The translations under genes were made by a program, and so were the position numbers. A stretch of DNA of 64,000 bases from Bacteriovorax stolpii (lineage in GTDB: Bacteria; Bdellovibrionota; Bacteriovoracia; Bacteriovoracales; Bacteriovoracaceae), in NCBI GenBank assembly GCA_945883845.1, contig CAMCYI010000005.1, forward strand, positions 1-64,000. The letters run 5' to 3'. Positions 1-9,393 of the stretch are shown here, one piece after another (the stretch's first letter is position 1; each line of letters begins with the position of its first letter). A model generated the notes under the pieces. The model saw only the letters and a program-made list of their open reading frames with translations, did not search any database and was not told the DNA's origin.

Positions 1-434
1 GAAGCAAAGTGGCTGAGCTTGTCTGTGCCAAAAGTATTGTCATTAACCTGGATATTTGGTGCGAGTCCGAATTTCGGGATGTGCGGAAGAAAGGGATCTC
101 GAAAAATGCTTTTCTCTACATAACTTAAAGTCTGCGGATAAATTTCTGCGGGCGATAAGTTTTCGATCAAATAATTTTCTACAGGATTGTCATGAACCAT
201 ACGTGAGCGAAAAACTTTCGCGATTTCACCGGTCACTTGTTCACAACTCAGGCTTTTATTTTCTGCATGTGTCCGTTTAAGTACGATGAGAATTTGCGAA
301 AGGAAATAGGAATTGAGTTCATCCGATGAATCTTCTAGATTCTGATCCCAGGAAATGTAGTTATCAGTTTCCAACGCCATGGCAGAATGGCAAATAGCGA
401 ACATAAGGATTATTTGAATGACTGTCCTGGACAT
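1..434 (-). CDS. Secreted hypothetical protein, 3' part cut by the window edge (MSRTVIQIILMFAICHSAMALETDNYISW...TFGTDKLSHFAS)
   Basis: Reverse-strand frame open from ATG at 434 to the left edge; N-terminal signal-peptide-like segment; absent from ORF track because it is truncated. Confidence 0.7.
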   Translation of the reverse strand, partial: MSRTVIQIILMFAICHSAMALETDNYISWDQNLEDSSDELNSYFLSQILIVLKRTHAENKSLSCEQVTGEIAKVFRSRMVHDNPVENYLIENLSPAEIYPQTLSYVEKSIFRDPFLPHIPKFGLAPNIQVNDNTFGTDKLSHFA

Positions 435-621
435 TTGAAGCTCCTGAATCTCAATTCATAATCAAACCAATTACTGCATCAAAACTCAAAGTTCTCTGTC
501 AAACATTTGCTGTCTGGAAGCCGTGCGTGCGTCATTTTGATTACTTAAGAGCGGCGATGAATATTTTCACTTTCCATGTAGCCTTCATCCGCAGACGGTG
601 AAACGAGAGTAGTTAAAAAAT

Positions 622-1272
622 TCAAATGATCCTTCTTACGTCCTCAACTTTAAAATCTTTTTCAAATGCCTCTGGAGTTTGACTGACCACACCGCCTTTA
701 CGGCGGGAATGCCATAACAGACCTTCGTAAAAAACGGCCACGTGATGTGAAGTGAGTTCAGCAAATGGTCTTCAGAAGACGAGGTCGTGATTTTTTAAAT
801 CTTTGAAGTCTGCTGACTGGCCAAGTTTTCTTTGATCCCAGGAATTCTTAGGTAGTATTCTGTAATGAACTTCCTGGAAGTAGCGTTGGGTGAAACCGGA
901 ACAATCAATCCCGTCTTCTGTCAGTCCGCCAAGAATGTAATTTTTTCCGTGCCAGAATTTGAGAAATAATTCTGGTTTTGTATTCAGTATGGGATGGGCC
1001 TCAAATGATTGAATGTCATCTGAGATTTGAATGCTAAGAGTGGGAAGCCAGCCAATAGTCGCATCATATTTTCTGATCAGAGAAAAAGTCTGATGTGTTC
1101 CCAGGACCTGAATGACTTCATTAATAAAACACTCAGTCTGGCGCATGAGTTCCCGTTCTCTGAATGTTGATTGATGGAAATCTGGATTCGGCTGGTTCAG
1201 GAGATGCTCATGGGAAAGTAGTCTTCCGTATTTTTTATCAAACCAGTCTTTCTTATCGATGAAAACAGTCAT
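622..1272 (-). pseudogene. NlpC/P60-type cell-wall peptidase interrupted by an in-frame TGA (772-774)
   Basis: ORF 772..1272 carries the Cys motif GIDCSGFTQRYF and ends ...NHDLVF*. The same frame continues RPFAELTSHHVAVFYEGLLWHSRRKGGVVSQTPEAFEKDFKVEDVRRII*, which supplies the expected His region. Confidence 0.75.
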
Positions 1273-1274
1273 GG

Positions 1275-1655
1275 TTATTGAACAGGTGAGCAGATCTCAA
1301 CCAGGAATCCATTCAGATCTTTGACGAACCCTACTTTCTGGCCCCAAGGTTTTTGGGTTGGTTTTTTTACGAGAGTGGCGCCAGCTTTGAGCGCTCTTTC
1401 AAAATCTCTTTCTACATTCTCTGTGACGAATCCGATTTCTGCCGAGGACTCATGATTTTTACTACGGGTAACTTTCACACCATTCATATCCGCCATTTCA
1501 AAGCTGGAAAATGAAAGTGTTGTTGTACCGGTGTCGAGTTCGCCATACTTATTATCTTCCGTGACGAATCGACGATTAAGACCGAATGCACTTTCATAAA
1601 AACTGATCGTGGCCGAAACGTCCGCAACATAAAAAATCATGTATCCGAATTTCAT
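1275..1655 (-). CDS. VOC (glyoxalase/bleomycin resistance) family protein
   Basis: Sequence pattern FYVADVSATISFYESAFGL...VGFVKDLNGFLVEICSP. Confidence 0.85.
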   Translation of the reverse strand: MKFGYMIFYVADVSATISFYESAFGLNRRFVTEDNKYGELDTGTTTLSFSSFEMADMNGVKVTRSKNHESSAEIGFVTENVERDFERALKAGATLVKKPTQKPWGQKVGFVKDLNGFLVEICSPVQ

Positions 1656-1664
1656 TTCCGTTCC

Positions 1665-2312
1665 TTATTTATCCTTGAGTGCAGCTTCAATCTTAGGCTT
1701 CCAGCCTTTATCCATCAGACCTGTATCGTAGCATTTTTTCAGGAAGTCGAAGTCATTGAATTTTTCGGTGCCGTAACCCTGATCAAAGAGTCGTGAAACG
1801 GGAAGATCCGGGTAGGGACGTTCAATAAATTTTAGGGTGTCTCCAGCTTTGACTTCGCCTTCCTCAAGAACGCGATAAAACCAGCCGCTCTTTCCAGTGT
1901 GAATAACTTCTTTAAGGACGCGAACATCCCTGTATCCGTAATTGAGTGTCACACAAGGCCTGCGGGAAACTGTCAGCTGAACCTTTGCCGAACCCAGCTG
2001 GTAGATGTCGCCGATAAAAAGTTCATCTTCAGAGAGTTCCTCTGTGACAATATTTTCCCCGAATGATCCAGGAACAAATCGGTCTTTTATGTCCGGAAAT
2101 TTAAACTGAAGGTGACGATAGTTTTTAAGCGAATAATGATGAATGACCCGCATGTCCCCACCGTGGTAAAGAGTGTTTTTTACTTCATCGCCATCAATAT
2201 GATCTTTGCGGATCTGAAGAACGGGAACAGAATGTTTAATGATGGCACTTTCAAAATTATTAGAGAGTAAACCGATTTTGCCTGTGTAGACGCCAAGAAT
2301 TTTATATTCCAT
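1665..2312 (-). CDS. MOSC domain protein, YiiM-like
   Basis: YHGGDMRVIHHYS, GSFGENIVTEELSEDELFIGDIYQLGSAKVQLTVSRRPC. Confidence 0.85.
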   Translation of the reverse strand: MEYKILGVYTGKIGLLSNNFESAIIKHSVPVLQIRKDHIDGDEVKNTLYHGGDMRVIHHYSLKNYRHLQFKFPDIKDRFVPGSFGENIVTEELSEDELFIGDIYQLGSAKVQLTVSRRPCVTLNYGYRDVRVLKEVIHTGKSGWFYRVLEEGEVKAGDTLKFIERPYPDLPVSRLFDQGYGTEKFNDFDFLKKCYDTGLMDKGWKPKIEAALKDK

Positions 2313-2369
2313 GACGATATTTTACGGAATGTGGTTATTTTTAGTAAAGGCTTAGTGCGGGAGAAAGAT

Positions 2370-2393
2370 GACCCCTCTTTTTCAAGAGGGGTC
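2370..2393 (-). terminator. Hairpin downstream of the 2401..3309 gene
   Basis: Perfect inverted repeat gacccctcttTTTCaagaggggtc. Confidence 0.6.
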
Positions 2394-2400
2394 GATTAAA

Positions 2401-3309
2401 TTAGAACTGGTAACGAGCGCGAAGAATTCCTGAAGCTGATCTTTCTTTTTCTACAGTATTCTTGTCAGCACCTTCTGGCTCGACATCGTACTCAACCATT
2501 TTGCCTGCAGTGAGAGCAAAAGCGATAAGGACGTTTGGAGTCGGAGTGAAACCATATTCAGCACCGATGTTTAGGCTTGTGCGTGCGTCAGTAGTCGTCT
2601 TGTCGCCTTCTACTTTTGACTCAAGTTCGCCAAGGCGAGCTGCAGAGAAGAATCCTGAGAGGTACGTAGTTTCATTGAAGTTACAAAGATACTGAGCTCC
2701 GAGAGTCAAATTGTAAGTTGAATCGGTCTTTGTTTTATCTTTTGTCGTCACATCTTCAGATTCAGTTTCGCCGAGCATAGCTGAGTTAAGGAAAACCATC
2801 CACTGATGAGATTTCTCTTTCTTACCGAGGTTAAGGTTTACACCGTAAGTATGGCCACCGCTGTAGTTGTTTCCATCTTTATCGCCTGAACCTTCTTCAG
2901 CGTCGCCTGTTTCGATTGTCCATGAAGGAAGGATATCGAAGTTAAGGCCGCTATCGGCTTGATCCATCAGACGAATACGTGCTCCAATTGTTGGATCACT
3001 AAGGCCATCATCACTGCCAGTTTTATTTCTTTCAACTGATGTAGATTCATCAAGAAGATAATTAGCAGATGCAGTCAGGAGAATTCTCTCAGTTACTGAG
3101 TAACCGATCGTTTGTGTGAAAGTGTTTGAATTAATTTTTGAATCAACCCCGTCAGTTCTGATTGAAGTATCATTCACGGCGTAGCTTGATTCACCGTAAA
3201 CAGTTCCAGCTGCTGGAAGATATTGAAGGTCGTAAATACCAGCAGTGCTGCCAGCAAGCACACTTGTAGAGATTAAAGTTAATCCCACAACGGCGAGAGA
3301 TCTTTTCAT
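2401..3309 (-). CDS. Outer-membrane beta-barrel protein
   Basis: Signal peptide, alternating hydrophobic strands, C-terminal aromatic (RARYQF). Confidence 0.7.
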   Translation of the reverse strand: MKRSLAVVGLTLISTSVLAGSTAGIYDLQYLPAAGTVYGESSYAVNDTSIRTDGVDSKINSNTFTQTIGYSVTERILLTASANYLLDESTSVERNKTGSDDGLSDPTIGARIRLMDQADSGLNFDILPSWTIETGDAEEGSGDKDGNNYSGGHTYGVNLNLGKKEKSHQWMVFLNSAMLGETESEDVTTKDKTKTDSTYNLTLGAQYLCNFNETTYLSGFFSAARLGELESKVEGDKTTTDARTSLNIGAEYGFTPTPNVLIAFALTAGKMVEYDVEPEGADKNTVEKERSASGILRARYQF

Positions 3310-3632
3310 AAGGCTCCTTGAATGATTAAAGTTTAATCATAGGATATTTTATGAGTAAGACAACAGCTTTACTCTGACATTTTGAAGGACAAATAAATGA
3401 TTGGTTTATCCTCACTCTGTAGAATAAAAGGTCCCGCAAATGGCCTGTACTGACCATGGAATCATCAATTAAATCAAATGATTGGCAAACAATTGCCGAC
3501 TTCAGTCCAAAGGGATGAGACCCGGCCTTGCCTTTTTGCGCACAGCCGCCGCTCTTACTTCTCTGGCCGAATCTCTTTCACCAAAAGTGTCCTCAATGTC
3601 ACCACTTCTCGCAGAGCAGATGGTGATATTAA

Positions 3633-4841
3633 TCAGAGGGAAAGTTTCCCCGATTCAATTTCCTGCATGAATTTATCAAATGCCTTAGCTCTCGTTGTGA
3701 GGCTCTCAAGATTAACGGCTTCATCGTTAGTGTGCATTTCTTTGCCGGTAGGCCCCAGACCATCAAGAATGACAAGGTCAGGACGTGCCAGGTAGTTAGC
3801 ATCAGCACTCGCACCTGAGCCAAGAGCAATAACTTTTCGCCCTTCGACGGCTTCAATCTGTTTCAGATAAACTGCGGCCACGGTTGATGTCATTTTCTCA
3901 GGAGAGTATGGGGGAGAGTCATCGACGATTTCAAACGTCGTGGCATTTATAATTCCACGCTTTTCCTGACGGCGGTTTGATTCAGCAATAATCTTATCAA
4001 TTTTCTTCTGCATTTCATCCCGGACTTTAACCGAAGAGAAACGTGTATCAACTTTAAGTTCTGCAGATCCGCATACGATATTATATTTATCCTGGCCTCC
4101 TTTCAGATGGCCTATGTTCAGAGTGAGATTTTTAGAAAAATCAGTCAGTGCTGCAATTTGGCCTGCGATCATGCTCATTTCAGTACAGGCGTTGATGCCT
4201 TCCTTGAAGGCGCGGCCTGCATGTGCTTCTTTTCCGATCGTCTTAAAATGAAACCAGCGATTTCCTCTGCGTGAGTTCACGATTGATCCATCATCAAGAC
4301 TCGGCTCAAAAGAAAGAACGAGGTTTGTTTCTTCACCGTAGCCCTTGAAGTTCTTCACATAAGGAGCCGAACCGGTTTCTTCAGAGGGAGAACTTAGAAC
4401 TTTCAAAGTATAGCGAGGCACTGGATTTTTTTTAAGATAAAGTTCGAGGCCATCCAGCATGACAACAATGCCGCCCTTATTATCAATAACGCCCGGTCCA
4501 TAGCCGTATTTTTTATCTTCAGAAATTTTAAAGCCCTTGAATTTGGCTTCCGGTTCGAAAACTGTATCTGCGTGTACAATCAGTGTTACCGCCTTGCTTT
4601 CTTTTCCCTTGAGTGTCGCGAGGATCAGATCACCGCTTTTCTTCGCCGGATCTTTCTGACGATCGATCGCGAAGCCCAGTTTTTTGAGACGCACTTCAAG
4701 CAGGTCCTGAACTTTGTTTACGTTGCCCACTTGATTTGTGCCAGACTCGATTTCAACCAACTGGCCCAGAAATGCTGTCGGGTCATAGGCAAATGCAGAA
4801 AATGGAATAAGACTCATGATGCTGATAATAATTTTTTTCAT
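3633..4841 (-). CDS. Secreted M20-family metallopeptidase (glutamate carboxypeptidase-like)
   Basis: Signal peptide; HADTVFEP, GPGVIDNKGGIVVML, SSPSEETGS, GSGASADANY. Confidence 0.85.
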   Translation of the reverse strand: MKKIIISIMSLIPFSAFAYDPTAFLGQLVEIESGTNQVGNVNKVQDLLEVRLKKLGFAIDRQKDPAKKSGDLILATLKGKESKAVTLIVHADTVFEPEAKFKGFKISEDKKYGYGPGVIDNKGGIVVMLDGLELYLKKNPVPRYTLKVLSSPSEETGSAPYVKNFKGYGEETNLVLSFEPSLDDGSIVNSRRGNRWFHFKTIGKEAHAGRAFKEGINACTEMSMIAGQIAALTDFSKNLTLNIGHLKGGQDKYNIVCGSAELKVDTRFSSVKVRDEMQKKIDKIIAESNRRQEKRGIINATTFEIVDDSPPYSPEKMTSTVAAVYLKQIEAVEGRKVIALGSGASADANYLARPDLVILDGLGPTGKEMHTNDEAVNLESLTTRAKAFDKFMQEIESGKLSL

Positions 4842-4905
4842 GTTCTTATTCTAACCCGAGTTTACGGGTAGGGGCAAATCGACTAAAGTGGAAGAAAGGA
4901 TTTTC

Positions 4906-5373
4906 ATGATCAATAACGATGTTCTTCGAAGTGTGCGACACATGCTTAACATTTCTGAATTCAAACTCGTCGAAATTGCCGCTCTGGGCGGAGGCGAAGT
5001 CTCTCAGGCCAAGATGAATGCTTATATTAAGAAAGAAGAAGAGCCTGGTTTCGAAGAATGCCCACAGAATCTTATGGCGCGCTTTCTTAACGGCCTTATC
5101 TATTTAAAGCGTGGCAAGGATGAAACTCGTCCGCCGATGCCGCCCGAACTTCCTACAAACAATCTCGTCTTAAAAAAACTTCGAGTCGCTTTTCAGCTCA
5201 AGGATGACGACATCATTTCTATTTTGGAGAAAGAAGGATTCAAGGTTTCGAAATCCGAGGTCAGTGCTTTATTCCGAAAAGAGGGGCATCCTCAGTATAA
5301 GGTATGCGGGGACCAGTTCCTGCGAAACTTTCTTAAAGGTCTGACCACAAAATTGAGAGAAACTGAAAAATAA
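4906..5373 (+). CDS. DUF1456/YehS-like protein
   Basis: Tandem duplicated pattern NNDVLRSVRHMLNISEFKLVEIAALGG / NNLVLKKLRVAFQLKDDDIISILEKEG; start chosen at MINNDVL. Confidence 0.75.
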   Translation: MINNDVLRSVRHMLNISEFKLVEIAALGGGEVSQAKMNAYIKKEEEPGFEECPQNLMARFLNGLIYLKRGKDETRPPMPPELPTNNLVLKKLRVAFQLKDDDIISILEKEGFKVSKSEVSALFRKEGHPQYKVCGDQFLRNFLKGLTTKLRETEK

Positions 5374-5379
5374 TAATTT

Positions 5380-5537
5380 GATTTTGTCCGGTGTAACTTT
5401 CAAGTGCTTCAGCACGTTTTCTATAACTTCTTTAAAGACAGGTGTACCGTGTCCGCCACCATGGGCTCCGGTATGATATCTGCTACTTGGGTCAACCGGT
5501 CTAGATTGCCGACTATGATCGTCGGTTGTTGTTCGCT
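5380..5537 (-). pseudogene. Remnant of a penicillin-binding protein (FtsI/PBP2-like) C-terminus
   Basis: TPVFKEVIENVLKHLKVTPDKI matches the (A)APVFKEI.E..L.YL.V.PD tail of class B PBPs; the preceding QQPTIIVG segment is in another frame, implying a frameshift. Confidence 0.55.
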
Positions 5538-5572
5538 TTAATGCGTTTTCCTTTTCTGTCCGATAAGCCCGT

Positions 5573-7927
5573 ATGAAATATGGGTTTCTGCTCATTCTCT
5601 TTTTGCTTTTCGGACTCAATAAAAACGCACTTTCACTATCAGTGACTTCGCTTTCGTATTCCTATTATTTCGAACCTTCAGAAAACATTGGGCAAAAACG
5701 GGAAGCATTATTCTCCCGGATAGAAAATCTCTTAGGGCCCAAAAATTTTAGCACTTACATCCTCGAAGGGAAAACAGGCATTGATCGAGTTTCAGTTTCA
5801 AGTGATTTAAGTCAGATGGTATTTGTTAAGACTGGTTTTAAACCGAGTGATCCATCTCTCAATAATAAAATTCAGCAAATCGACGAAGGTTTTCTTTATC
5901 ACGGAAAAACCAAAGATGGTCTTTCCTATGGAGTTTTTTTTAAGGGATATATTCTTGAGGAACTAGGGCCTTTCCTAAACGATGTTCGATTCTCGATTTT
6001 ACAACAACCGAAGTCACAGAACTCTTCAGTATTTATTTCTTCAGCTTGGGCCGAAGATGAGTGTTCTGAAGAACAGCCAACTTACTTTTCGCAATTTGTG
6101 AACTTCACTAAAAATACGTTTAATCCTGAGCAGTCAAAAGCCGCGGGATGTATTGTGGGTGTTTTCAAAGGGGTTTGGGACTCAACAGGTGGTGCAGTTG
6201 CCGGGGTAGCAAATATGGTCGCTCACCCTATTCAATCGGCGAAGGCTGTCTGGAGCGGGGCCCAGAATTTCTGGAAAGGAGTGCAGGCCTTCCAGCGTGA
6301 TGTGACTGGCACGATGGAGAGGCTCTACGGTGCTTTAAGTAGAATGCCTCCCGGAAAACTTCAAGAGATTAAATGCAGGATTAGTGCAGCTTTAGGGACC
6401 GGCCTTCTTGTGACTTACTTTACCGCGGGCGTTGGTGGACCAGCAGTGCTTCTGAAAATCTCGCAACTCTTGGCTTCGCTCGAGCGAACTGCAGCTTTTG
6501 GTCCCATTCTTCTTCCATTGAAAATTTCAAGAACTGTAAAGTCAGCAGCTATTGCAAGAGAGCTGTCACTTGCGACAAAAACAATCAAGGTCGTTCAAGC
6601 TCCGGCACAAAAAACTTCTCTTATTGTCAGCAATGCGGACAGAGATGGGATCGATCTTCAAACTGAAAATCCCGGACTGCAGATCGAAGCACCGGAGTCC
6701 ATCGGTGATGGCGTTTCAACTCAAGTCAGAGATCCAGTGGCCGATGGAATCGATCTCCAAACTGAAAACCCAGGACTTCAGATCGAAGCTCCGGAGTCCA
6801 TCGGCGATGGTCTTCCTGTCCCGGCGAGAGATCCAGTCATCGATGGCATTGAGCTTCAGAATGAAAATCCCGGACTCCAGATAGAAGCCCCTGAATCGGT
6901 AGGGGTTCTTGCTCCCACTTCTTTGGGAGCACAATTGAGAGTCTCCGGATTTCAGCGAGACCTACTCGAGCCGAGCCCCGGCAACACGCAATTCTCTTTA
7001 ACGATCGCAGGCACGTTCCCCGCTGAAGCTGGCGGACGATCGTATTTAATCCGACGAAATGGTAACCGCGACTTTAGTGAGATTCATGATCTTGACGACG
7101 GAATTTACCGTGGCGATCCGATGTGGGCGATCGATGGAGCAGGGGAAGAAGCAGCAAGTTTTTTTGGCTTCAAAAAACTCAAGAAAACTCTCGTTACCGC
7201 ACCGGATGCAATACAAGCAAATTTGATTCTGAATCGTTTCAATGAAGGGCTTCCTGCAGGCCAGAGAATTAATGTTCAGTATTACCAACCAGCTGTTGAG
7301 CGCGTGCCTCAGAGGTCATACGTAGATCGGTTTGTAACTTCCGGTGAACTCCCTCTTGCAAATCAAGGGACCGAGGCGATTCACGATGTGGTTTTTCATT
7401 ATTTCCCACTTCTCTATATGCCACCACGAATTCTTGAGCTTCATCGAAAGCAGATGAAGATGCTCCTCGAATTTCATGACTTCATTCGTGATCGGCATCC
7501 CGCTTTGATGAAAGAGATAGGAATGTTAGATTCGCCTGGTTCCATAGATACTGCGGTCAAATTGGAGAACATTGAAAGTCGAGTCTCAGTTTACGTTGAT
7601 GCTCTGACGTCAGAACCCTTGGTTGCTTTTGAGCGTTTCCGAGCTGATCGTTACGCAGATTCAATGAGGACGATGACGATGGAGGATTCAGCCATCCAAA
7701 TAAAGAATTTTCTTTATGGCGGAGCTGCTCCGATTGATCTGATTAAGAAGATGACCAAGACAGAATCACCCGGGGCAAAAGCTGCTGTGGATGAATTTTT
7801 AGCAACCATACCAACGACGGCAACTGATTTGAGAACTGGTTTGACGATAACGCCGGAGCAGATTGTGACAGAAATTAATCAGCGTGTGCAGTTTGTGAAC
7901 GAGCGTGCTCGGAGTCTAAGTCCATGA
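5573..7927 (+). CDS. Large secreted protein of unknown function with an internal tandem repeat
   Basis: 784-aa ORF with signal peptide (MKYGFLLILFLLFGLNKNALS); no family recognised. Confidence 0.7.
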   Translation: MKYGFLLILFLLFGLNKNALSLSVTSLSYSYYFEPSENIGQKREALFSRIENLLGPKNFSTYILEGKTGIDRVSVSSDLSQMVFVKTGFKPSDPSLNNKIQQIDEGFLYHGKTKDGLSYGVFFKGYILEELGPFLNDVRFSILQQPKSQNSSVFISSAWAEDECSEEQPTYFSQFVNFTKNTFNPEQSKAAGCIVGVFKGVWDSTGGAVAGVANMVAHPIQSAKAVWSGAQNFWKGVQAFQRDVTGTMERLYGALSRMPPGKLQEIKCRISAALGTGLLVTYFTAGVGGPAVLLKISQLLASLERTAAFGPILLPLKISRTVKSAAIARELSLATKTIKVVQAPAQKTSLIVSNADRDGIDLQTENPGLQIEAPESIGDGVSTQVRDPVADGIDLQTENPGLQIEAPESIGDGLPVPARDPVIDGIELQNENPGLQIEAPESVGVLAPTSLGAQLRVSGFQRDLLEPSPGNTQFSLTIAGTFPAEAGGRSYLIRRNGNRDFSEIHDLDDGIYRGDPMWAIDGAGEEAASFFGFKKLKKTLVTAPDAIQANLILNRFNEGLPAGQRINVQYYQPAVERVPQRSYVDRFVTSGELPLANQGTEAIHDVVFHYFPLLYMPPRILELHRKQMKMLLEFHDFIRDRHPALMKEIGMLDSPGSIDTAVKLENIESRVSVYVDALTSEPLVAFERFRADRYADSMRTMTMEDSAIQIKNFLYGGAAPIDLIKKMTKTESPGAKAAVDEFLATIPTTATDLRTGLTITPEQIVTEINQRVQFVNERARSLSP
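6644..6904 (+). repeat. 99-bp in-frame tandem repeat, ~2.6 copies (DGIDLQTENPGLQIEAPESIGDG...RDPV)
   Basis: Copies begin at 6644, 6743 and 6842 with 33-residue period. Confidence 0.9.
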
Positions 7928-8035
7928 TAAATTTTTGCTCGTTTAATAGTTCTCCATTGCGGTATTACTAATGGTTTCAATTTCCATTGAGTTATTCTTA
8001 GGCAAAATTTTTACTTTATTTCAATGACAATAATT

Positions 8036-8095
8036 ATGATCGAAAACTCCAAAACTGTCGTTGTCATTCCCGGTGATGGGATTGGTCCAATCTGA
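8036..8095 (+). pseudogene. 5' scrap of an isocitrate/isopropylmalate dehydrogenase gene (MIENSKTVVVIPGDGIGPI*)
   Basis: TVVVIPGDGIGP is the N-terminal signature of this family; the frame stops 19 codons in. Confidence 0.65.
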
Positions 8096-8106
8096 AACGT
8101 AGGGTC

Positions 8107-8520
8107 TTATTTCCAGTTTTTTGCCCGATTCAAAATTACAACATAAAAACCTTCAAAATCACCAAGTTGATTTTTTACGATCGAATGAACAATAGCTGGT
8201 TTAATTTCTTCATAATCGTGAACAGATATATTTCTAAAACCGACCATTGCACAAAGCTTTTGGCAAATTTCGTTCGATATTACCGATTGCTTATGTAAAA
8301 TTTCGAATGACTGCTTATACGTGTTGGGTAGACCTAAGCCTTCTTTCGCTATTGTCACGTTGGCCAAGTCGATGCAGGCTTGAATAGCTCTTTAAAGATT
8401 AAGCTCGTAAATGGAAAGTAAGAACTCAGGTTCTTTTTCAATTAACGTAGCCTTCTCGATAGCCATCAAGCAATTCTTAATAACATTAATTTTGGATAAT
8501 ACGATATCAATCTCAGACAT
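8107..8520 (-). pseudogene. HepT-like (DUF86) toxin with an in-frame TAA at 8392-8394
   Basis: MSEIDIVLSKINVIKNCLMAIEKATLIEKEPEFLLSIYELNL*RAIQACIDLANVTIAKEG...MVGFRNISVHDY: the frame is continuous apart from the stop, with the RNxxVHxY motif. Confidence 0.8.
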
Positions 8521-8941
8521 ACTTCTTCCTGTTCAATATATTCTCTTCAATGATAGCACGTGATGCTTTGAAATCAGGATATCTCGAAAGTTGCTTCGCT
8601 TTCCATTCTAACATAAGCCCGGCATTATTATTAATAAGCAATCTCCCAGTATCCACGACTTGTATGCCGTAAATGACATCGATATTATTTAAACTGATAA
8701 GATCGATATCGTGTCCAAGTTTATTTTCAAGTGCATTTACAATTTTCATTTTTTCATTAAAATCGACATCAGCATTCTTCCAGTAGACCGCAATATCGAT
8801 ATCACTGTCATGCCTAAACCTCGCTGTTCCAGCTGATCCTAAAAGAAAGCAAAAGTCTGAAAGGTTACCAATGGTTTCGATGAGAATTGACTGTATTTTC
8901 TCAAATGTTATTTCTGAATGGTTCATTTGAAAAAAATCCAT
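8513..8941 (-). CDS. mntA: MNT-type nucleotidyltransferase, MntA-like antitoxin
   Basis: GSAGTARFRHDSDIDIAV (GSx10DxD); overlaps the hepT start by 8 bp. Confidence 0.85.
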   Translation of the reverse strand: MDFFQMNHSEITFEKIQSILIETIGNLSDFCFLLGSAGTARFRHDSDIDIAVYWKNADVDFNEKMKIVNALENKLGHDIDLISLNNIDVIYGIQVVDTGRLLINNNAGLMLEWKAKQLSRYPDFKASRAIIEENILNRKKYV

Positions 8942-9393
8942 GTTGGTTGTCTTAAAGGATCATCATTGTTATACTGAAATGTGATCCCAAGCTCCGGAAT
9001 TTCGACTTTAAATAGCTCTTCTGCGTAATCCAAGTGAGTGCGAAGTGGGAGCGCTGTTTCGATCCACTTATAATTCTTAAAACGTTTCTTTAAATAAGCA
9101 TATGCATCAAACTTAACTATATAAGTAAGAGCAATAGCCGCTATCTTATTTTCTTTCTTGTTCACAAATACCTTGATAGGCAATTGATCTTTTTTTAGAG
9201 GGAAATAATACTCATCGTTTACTAGATTGGATTTATCTATTTTTTCAGGTTCCCCTAGCGTGGAAATAAGTTCTTTCGGATCATTTGTCTTTTTCAAATG
9301 AAAAATTTTATCAAATTCATCGCCTCTTTGCTTAGAAGGGGCCTGTGACTTACACCCAATAAGAATAAGTAAAATTAAAATAAGTATTTTCAT
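8923..9393 (-). CDS. Putative lipoprotein
   Basis: MKILILILLILIGCKSQ lipobox; overlaps both neighbours. Confidence 0.75.
   Translation of the reverse strand: MKILILILLILIGCKSQAPSKQRGDEFDKIFHLKKTNDPKELISTLGEPEKIDKSNLVNDEYYFPLKKDQLPIKVFVNKKENKIAAIALTYIVKFDAYAYLKKRFKNYKWIETALPLRTHLDYAEELFKVEIPELGITFQYNNDDPLRQPTWIFFK

Noticed and set aside
56-280. Forward 74-aa ORF at the window start
   Set aside because: The reverse strand holds a better-supported signal-peptide-bearing gene (1-434)
772-774. Selenocysteine decoding of the TGA in the NlpC/P60 gene
   Set aside because: No obvious SECIS-like hairpin was noted directly after it and Sec is not expected at this position; nonsense mutation or sequencing error is simpler
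3478-3795. Forward 105-aa ORF and an open reverse frame (...ICSARSGDIEDTFGERDSAREVRAAAVRKKARPGLIPLD*) near 3505-3660
   Set aside because: Could be debris of another gene, but no family was recognised and no start is visible; not enough support
8392-8394. Alternative genetic code to explain the in-frame stops
   Set aside because: Two different stop codons (TGA, TAA) are affected, while TGA and TAA end many intact genes in the window
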